Source: Rhodopirellula sp. SM50 (GTDB lineage: Bacteria > Planctomycetota > Planctomycetia > Pirellulales > Pirellulaceae). Taken from it: DNA of 64,000 bases. This document shows positions 61,301 to 64,000 of this stretch, one piece after another. How positions within the stretch are numbered: the first letter of the stretch is position 1; each line of letters begins with the position of its first letter. The position numbers and the translations under genes were made by a program. Under the pieces are notes generated by a model. The model saw nothing but the letters and a program-made list of their open reading frames with translations. It ran no database searches and was not told the DNA's origin. The stretch covers positions 1-64,000 of the forward strand of contig NZ_NTFY01000035.1 in the NCBI RefSeq assembly GCF_002289565.1, read 5' to 3'.

Positions 61301-64000
61301 TCTATGCGGTTGATTATGGCAACGTGCTGATGCGGGTCTACACGCGGGATCCCCTGACCGGCGGTATCACGCAAATCCAAGCGACGGATTCCCAGAGCAA
61401 TCCGAATCTGTACAGCAATTGGTCCGCCGAAATCGCCGACAACGACCGCGACGTCTATGTGGCGGCACCGCTGAACGATCTGGTCTGGCATTTCCACACA
61501 CTCTCCGACGGGCAGCTCTCCTACTTCAGCAAATTGGATCTCGATACCGACGGCTTACGCGATCTGCCGATGGATCTGCAATTGAGCCCCGATGGCGACA
61601 TCGTCTTCGTCGCTTTGGGATTGGACAATGCGATTCAGTTGCTTTACCGCGCGGCCGACGGCAGTCTGACGCAGGGGCCGATTTACGGGACGAAAGATGC
61701 GACGATCAGCAACATCTATCAAAACACTTCTTCCTTGATGGCGGTCTCTTCCGCAGGTGATGCCGTCGTCCGCGTCAACAATCGAGATCAATCCATCGAG
61801 CTTTACCGCGCCGAACGGTCTGACGCCCTACGGGTCACGGTGGCGTCCGCGACGGTGGCCGATGCCGATCTCGCGGTCACGACACCGGTGCCGGAGTTCG
61901 TTTCAATCACGACGTCGGCGACGAGTCCCTGGACGGGGGAATCGTTGCAATACGAAGTCACGTTCAACGAAAGTGTCAGCGGAGTGGACGCCGGCGACTT
62001 TCGCATCGCCACTTCCGAAATCAGCGGCGCGGTGATCGATACGGTGACAGGAAGCGGGGTGACCTACACGGTGACCATCGACTTATCCGCCGCCTACGGT
62101 CGTGGTGATCTGTCGGTGGAACTCGTCGACGATGATTCGATCCGGAACGATCGCGACGTTCCGTTAACAGGCTACGGTGTCGGCACGGTGGTCGGCGTCT
62201 CACCGACGATCGACGTTCAATTGCCGGCGCCCACGATTGCCTCCATCGACTTCGCCGGCGGAACGGCGGATCAGCTTCAGTTCACGGTCACATTTGACCA
62301 AAGTGTGTCGGGCGTCGACGCGAGTGATTTTGGACTGGAGATCGTGTCGGGCTCACTCACAGGACTCTCCATCGCCTCGGTTGCCGATGGTCCGGTCAGT
62401 TACACGGTGACCATCGATTTAACCGCGGCCGGCGGTCAAGGTGAATTCGCTCTGTACCTGACCGACGACGACTCGATCATCAATGGGCGTTCGATCCCTT
62501 ATGACGGGGTTGGCGTTTCAACCGAGACACCGAAGTCGGATCCCGTTGTGCTCGATTTTGTGAATCCGTCCGTGGTGTCCATCACGGCCAGTCCGTCACC
62601 GTTGCTCGATTACGCCGACCTCTTGTTTGAAGTGACGTTTTCGGAGCCGGTTGTCAACGTCGACGCCAGTGACTTTTCGGTTTCCCAGTCCGGTGTTTCC
62701 GGAGCTTCGATCCTCTCCATCACCGGACTCCCGGACGGAAAAACGTTTCAAGTGCTCGTCGATTCGGGATCCCTCGATGGCTCGATTCAGTTGTTGCTGG
62801 GCGACGATGACTCGATCGTCGACGCAACCGACAGTCCATTGGGCGGGGTCGGAGTCGGCAATGGAAACCACGCCAGCGAGATCGTCACCGTCGAACGATT
62901 CCCCCGACGTAGTCTGTCCGGACACATTTACTTTGATACCGACGGAGACGGTGTCCGCGACCCGGGAGAACGGGGTGTGGATGCCGCGGGTGTTTACCTG
63001 GATTTAGACAACGACGGGCATCGTGACGCCAACGAACCGGTCGGCACCGCGGCCAGCGACGATCCGCTGACCACGGACGTCGACGAGGGGGGATTCTATC
63101 GCTTCGGCAGCCTGGAACTGGGAGATTACATCTTGCGGGTCCGTCCGGATTTGCGTTGGATCGACGACATCAATGATTTCACCACCGTCACGCTCGAATT
63201 GTCGACGACCGAAGCCGTTGCCGACTTGGGAGTCACTGAAAACAAGGCAACCCTCAGCGGGATGGTCTTTGATGACACCGATCGTGACGGCGTGTTGGAG
63301 ACGGGCGAACCCGGGCTGGCCGGCTGGACCGTTTATCTCGACGCCAACGGGAACGACCAATTCGACTCCGGCGAACGCACGACGGTGACCTCGGACGACG
63401 ATCCTGCCACCGGGGAAGATGAAACGGGATGGTACTCGTTTTCGCCGCTCGAATTTCAATCGCACCGCGTTCGTCTGGTCAGTCGACCGGGTTTCTTTTC
63501 AACATCGCCGGTGTTTGTAGACCGGACGATCGTTGACGCCACGTCGATGGAAGTCGCCAATTTCGGGACCACACCCAACCTGACGCGAATCAGCGGCGCG
63601 GTTTACGGGGACACGAATGCCGATGGTGTTCGCTCGGCCGGCGAACTGGGTTTGGCCGATTGGACGGTGTTCCTGGATGAAAACCAGAACGGCCAATGGG
63701 ACAGCGGCGAGCCGACGATGCAAACGTTGGCGGACGATCCCGCAACGACGGCCATCGATGAATCCGGGATGTTTGAATTCGCGACGCTAGAACTCGGCAC
63801 GCACGTTGTCTACGCCAGCTTGCCGGTCGGGTACTTGAGCACCAGTCCCAATCCTGTGTCTGTCTCCTTCGCGGCCAGCACCGACACGGCGGACGTCAGC
63901 TTTGCCCTGACCACCAACGACACGACGCTCTCCGGATTCGTCTTTGACGACGTTGATCGCGATGGCGTCCGGGACGCCGGAGAAGCCGGGGTGTCCGGTG
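52327..64000 (+). CDS. Giant modular surface protein (5' part): LEPR-XLL-like N-terminus, SdrD B-type, beta-propeller and Ig-like modules
   Basis: The frame is open from ATG 52327 (or 52330) to the window edge, at least 3,891 codons, so the C-terminus is missing. The N-terminus is basic (ARRQHRQSRRRML) and then carries LEARHLLTAS at residues 33-42, a variant of the planctomycete LEPR-XLL signal region. The modules repeat: a SdrD B/Cna B-like domain (e.g. DLNSNGARDAGEP), a beta-propeller of lactonase-like blades (e.g. ISPDGQHLYLASQGSNRMQ) and one to three Ig-like domains (e.g. FDEPVSGVDVSDFQ). This set occurs five times, with B domains starting near 52450, 54535, 56295, 58410 and 60510, followed by B domains in tandem from 62910 at about 300-base intervals. 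Calcium-type D-x-N/D-x-D-G loops occur in every B domain. The protein is probably secreted and structural or adhesive; this is inference from modules. Confidence 0.9.
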   Translation, partial: MMHARRNRPFSLPNRAARRQHRQSRRRMLYQSLEARHLLTASVEGMVFGDSNQDGIENNAETGIAGVTVYADLNSNGARDAGEPFTQTTADDPGTSGVDELGRYVLGGLSEQAHQVTIELPANTRQTAPLSPATSSTLSLFENAPRPTQTSGSGPREIQVSPDGRFVVLGWDQGRRVTTFARRVQDGQLTFQSELYGTSLYGLRRGVFSADGGYLYVPAEYSDAINVLQMDSSGALSVVQSITLNDDVNLDRVNALAIAPDGSQLFATSTTTKSLLIYAIDSAAGTLTHTETFTQGIDGVVGLDFPAQPRVSPDGTLVAVATQGSGNPLTLLDRDPATGVVTASGASLSLGSNRDVVFSDDGRFLYVADFNGRLWTLTRDLATGDVQVQGSIDLGPKRLDKLVMRPDQAGIYATSSYTDSLLAFDRDPISGAVTLNQTFDSIDVPGMANAEGIAISPDGQHLYLASQGSNRMQTFWTNPTGRSPVASLVTTVDGQSVTQVNFAVGDASPGVISFLTTSVSPAPADQVDFTLVFDEAVSGVGVDDFQLFASGLDHSAITAVTGGPTEFTVSVSTPDYAGNLQLQLIDDDTIVDVDSIPIGGSGTGAVVSRTDALHVDSLPPQVVAIAAPPGVAPLPRRLDFFVTFDEPVSGVDVSDFQTVDVGGAVGSVDAVVATGDARVYRVEVGVSGTAGSVSLALVDDDTIVDVAANALGDVGTAGGGAGDGSFQSSAVVIDDAAIRGRLWIDTNADGLYDRDESGAGGITVYADTNTNGSRDAGEPVVITQNDDPGTSEIDETGTYELTGLAAATTYAVRIDSPQHRQTAPVSYAQDDGLLTVADSLFAGVNSSDTLYNVDGITLTADGKHLYALSPYGSKLALYSRDSVNDPFALQATWSDASPGFAGLGSPSHLIFDPDEQFGYLVAINTIFVVRRDAATGELTVVDSVEGAVSDNSAFDRIRSVAISPDGEYLFTAGMYSDTVSVYRIDDSTGLLQPIQELRQGFDGVDGLDYPDLVQVTPDGAQLFVHSYFKSRLTVYDITPGSGRLVESQSFPGIGSSTDIEFSPDGEFVYCSSASGGSNKVYIFKRVAGQWTQQPTASVGLLTPRDLEISADGRFVYVADNGISKIVVLSRDSQTGELTSHQVLNDDLPHDSLGGVEFVKLSPDGRELFAAAASDHSLTRFTRLSGNVTAQPITVTTTRRETTGVDFGIRNLSPSVTDLSPAVAGPITDPTVTFIATFDEPVTGVDSTDFVIESTGITGATIVEVTGGPTQFNVLVNTGSGDGTLHLRLLDDDSIVNASLEPLGGVGVDNGGILSESLAVLKSGSISGRMVLDADEDGYADLGEVGIAGATVFVDLDADGTLDPGEPFSISMGDDPATTGEDEAGTYLVQGVADGEHTVVVLPPPGFELTNPATRAAPIGSTYFVRAIKDGTSGANYLDEAAGVTTSPDGNFLYVASYNDDSVTVFSRNAATGQLTVVQQVVDNVGGVSGLWGAQSIAITQDGENLYVASALDDALVMFDRDPLTGQLSFLGKLTDGIGGVDGLDEAVGVQVSDDGKHLYVAAFTDGSVTLFTRDPSTGLVSYTQKYVGNTSGAFAAEFSPDQRHVYVSGAGSSAITVYDRDLSSGLLTLKQTVRQSDASVDGLSGVSGLSVSTDGKNLYAAGYFSDKLAVFDRDTTTGLLTFHQTTADPNGTSSSARPISVLASPDGHHVVAMYEAYDAIEIFRRDASTGQLTSLLRYRDGLGGVDGLNGAWDAEFSNDGRFLYVVGAYDDAVVIFNRNAGEWVATAIQANVSTGSTTVLPGFAALNVAPQGVSIDYVGSVPATANTIDVEVTFSEPVVGFDTDDLQLGGSLTSAAVTGLVGSGDSYTATITLAAEQGTLTVTVVDDGSIDDLYGLDLGGPAIGDGTFSSPAIDVDLLAPTVESIENVYTDSTSTRRLEFVVTFSEPVSGVDVGDFQVNATGLTDVTIESVTGADDRYTVVVTNTAGTGTISLNLVDDDSIIDVVALPLAGAGLGNGDFASSVESVEPAVVNGRIFHDEDDDAYQDASEPGIAGVIVYLDENGNAVRDAGEPFAVSSADDAATIDIDESGTYSITTDQTGPATIAIEVSGTQFLQTAPRQFTGGSGFLSHQQTITTDPLQVTVFGNYGVEVSPDGNFIVLQVTDDGGGIAVFGQHPGGTLESLHWYPAGSLADLGDPQSPTFSPDGKFLFLYSKQSKQLQTYGFDLNDGSLTQVQSLDLTAAGISNTASQDLRISPDGKNLYATSYTDSTLRVFGVEPATGVVTPLQTFHDWAETPRLQNASGLTVSPDGRHVYVGSFAEYYINAFERNPVDGTLTKIQELPDVRRPSRLLSSADGEFVIVSGWDTFNNQDLTTLRRDPATGLLSVSSRRVMPATPKGASLSPDGNSLHYADDDYANLNTLTRDPATGAWTALDVLTDDVDVPGMRGVDDTAVSPDGKYVYAVNGFERNLHLFTRDQGVRSESNHLTSLNFGAQNDVFDFGVFNPPPGLVSVTSDRSDPTSEPSATITIEFSESVSGFDEADLSLSAETLTAFPAATIGTVVGGPTTYSVTINGLSGDGTVSLMLDDDDSVIDTLGGPFGGTGAGTIALISFAVDNVAPLVSGWLPAAGTVTDESTITFTVNFDEPVQNVDITDFQLDAVGITGASILEVTGSGDTYTIDVNTGSGDGTLTLRLVDNDSIMDGLTQPLGGPGVGNGDSNSHPVTITKTGTIEGTLWHDFNENGVQDSTEGGVAGLTVYLDFNDNGQFDTASEPSTVTAADDPGTLQDDEAGRYQFFSVAPGEYSLRVASAVWSAFERNDWESVTASTYTDQGNFNADNKSLRLSPDGRHLYVFDHLSDAIVVLVMPQSPTESLTEVQVLVDQFVDVTNAAGDIAFTPDGAFMYVSEDQTERVAVYARNTGDGTLVRKQLIYVPDIGPYALEVSPDGKHLYVGGGYIAPYAIDPVEGTLTTLAATGTPARVQDIVFNSDGTKLYAVDYGNVLMRVYTRDPLTGGITQIQATDSQSNPNLYSNWSAEIADNDRDVYVAAPLNDLVWHFHTLSDGQLSYFSKLDLDTDGLRDLPMDLQLSPDGDIVFVALGLDNAIQLLYRAADGSLTQGPIYGTKDATISNIYQNTSSLMAVSSAGDAVVRVNNRDQSIELYRAERSDALRVTVASATVADADLAVTTPVPEFVSITTSATSPWTGESLQYEVTFNESVSGVDAGDFRIATSEISGAVIDTVTGSGVTYTVTIDLSAAYGRGDLSVELVDDDSIRNDRDVPLTGYGVGTVVGVSPTIDVQLPAPTIASIDFAGGTADQLQFTVTFDQSVSGVDASDFGLEIVSGSLTGLSIASVADGPVSYTVTIDLTAAGGQGEFALYLTDDDSIINGRSIPYDGVGVSTETPKSDPVVLDFVNPSVVSITASPSPLLDYADLLFEVTFSEPVVNVDASDFSVSQSGVSGASILSITGLPDGKTFQVLVDSGSLDGSIQLLLGDDDSIVDATDSPLGGVGVGNGNHASEIVTVERFPRRSLSGHIYFDTDGDGVRDPGERGVDAAGVYLDLDNDGHRDANEPVGTAASDDPLTTDVDEGGFYRFGSLELGDYILRVRPDLRWIDDINDFTTVTLELSTTEAVADLGVTENKATLSGMVFDDTDRDGVLETGEPGLAGWTVYLDANGNDQFDSGERTTVTSDDDPATGEDETGWYSFSPLEFQSHRVRLVSRPGFFSTSPVFVDRTIVDATSMEVANFGTTPNLTRISGAVYGDTNADGVRSAGELGLADWTVFLDENQNGQWDSGEPTMQTLADDPATTAIDESGMFEFATLELGTHVVYASLPVGYLSTSPNPVSVSFAASTDTADVSFALTTNDTTLSGFVFDDVDRDGVRDAGEAGVSG

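Overview
The window looks like a chromosomal segment of a planctomycete, probably of the Pirellulaceae (Rhodopirellula-like). This is inferred from gene content: a DUF1559 pseudopilin-like protein with an H-X9-DG motif, a DUF1592-type cytochrome-like protein paired with a DUF1552 protein, many long secreted TPR/FG-GAP/ASPIC proteins, a degraded sulfatase, a giant surface protein with an LEPR-XLL-like N-terminus, high GC content, and frequent GTG/TTG starts with few strong ribosome binding sites. No complete mobile element, integrase, phage gene or CRISPR array was seen.

Layout. 1-552: short tandem repeats and a spacer. 552-1835: DUF1559 protein with a terminator. 2059-15000: four paralogous TPR + FG-GAP + ASPIC secreted proteins, three in tandem on + and one on -. 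15331-17033: two coupled small membrane-anchored proteins of unknown role. 17314-18912: pckA. 19247-21937: an ArsR-type regulator, a CoA-disulfide-reductase-like flavoprotein with a rhodanese domain, and an exported DsrE-like protein, with two matching operator/promoter sites. 22037-22820: remnants of a glycosyltransferase-like gene and a sulfatase. 22913-26939: DUF1592/DUF1552 pair. 26949-29993: small membrane and secreted proteins and a putative polysaccharide lyase. 30592-33567: gcvP between two copies of a palindromic repeat. 33685-36554: pdxH with a TonB-like protein, an AlgH/UPF0301 protein with a large insertion, and a cold-shock-domain protein. 36642-47807: an eight-gene minus-strand cluster with one ExbB, three ExbD, a PQQ-type propeller protein, a solute-binding-like protein and two unknown secreted or anchored proteins. 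48168-48240: tRNA-Phe(GAA). 48809-51983: an NSS-family transporter, a 39-residue one-helix protein resembling a transporter small subunit, and a translationally coupled phosphodiesterase. 52327-64000: the first 3,891 codons of a giant modular surface protein that runs off the window.

How the genes fit together. The exported proteins form the main theme: scaffolds rich in calcium-binding loops and beta-propellers, cytochrome-like and Tat-type proteins, and a proton-driven ExbB/ExbD energiser grouped with periplasmic binding and propeller proteins. Housekeeping metabolism (pckA, gcvP, pdxH) is interspersed. The best-supported regulatory unit is the ArsR/flavoprotein/DsrE group, where the same dyad lies in the promoter spacer of both the regulator and the enzyme. 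Several intergenic regions carry palindromic repeats. Three copies of one element of about 130 bp bound the fourth ASPIC gene and the pckA region. All functional calls come from reading motifs and domain patterns; no database search was run.
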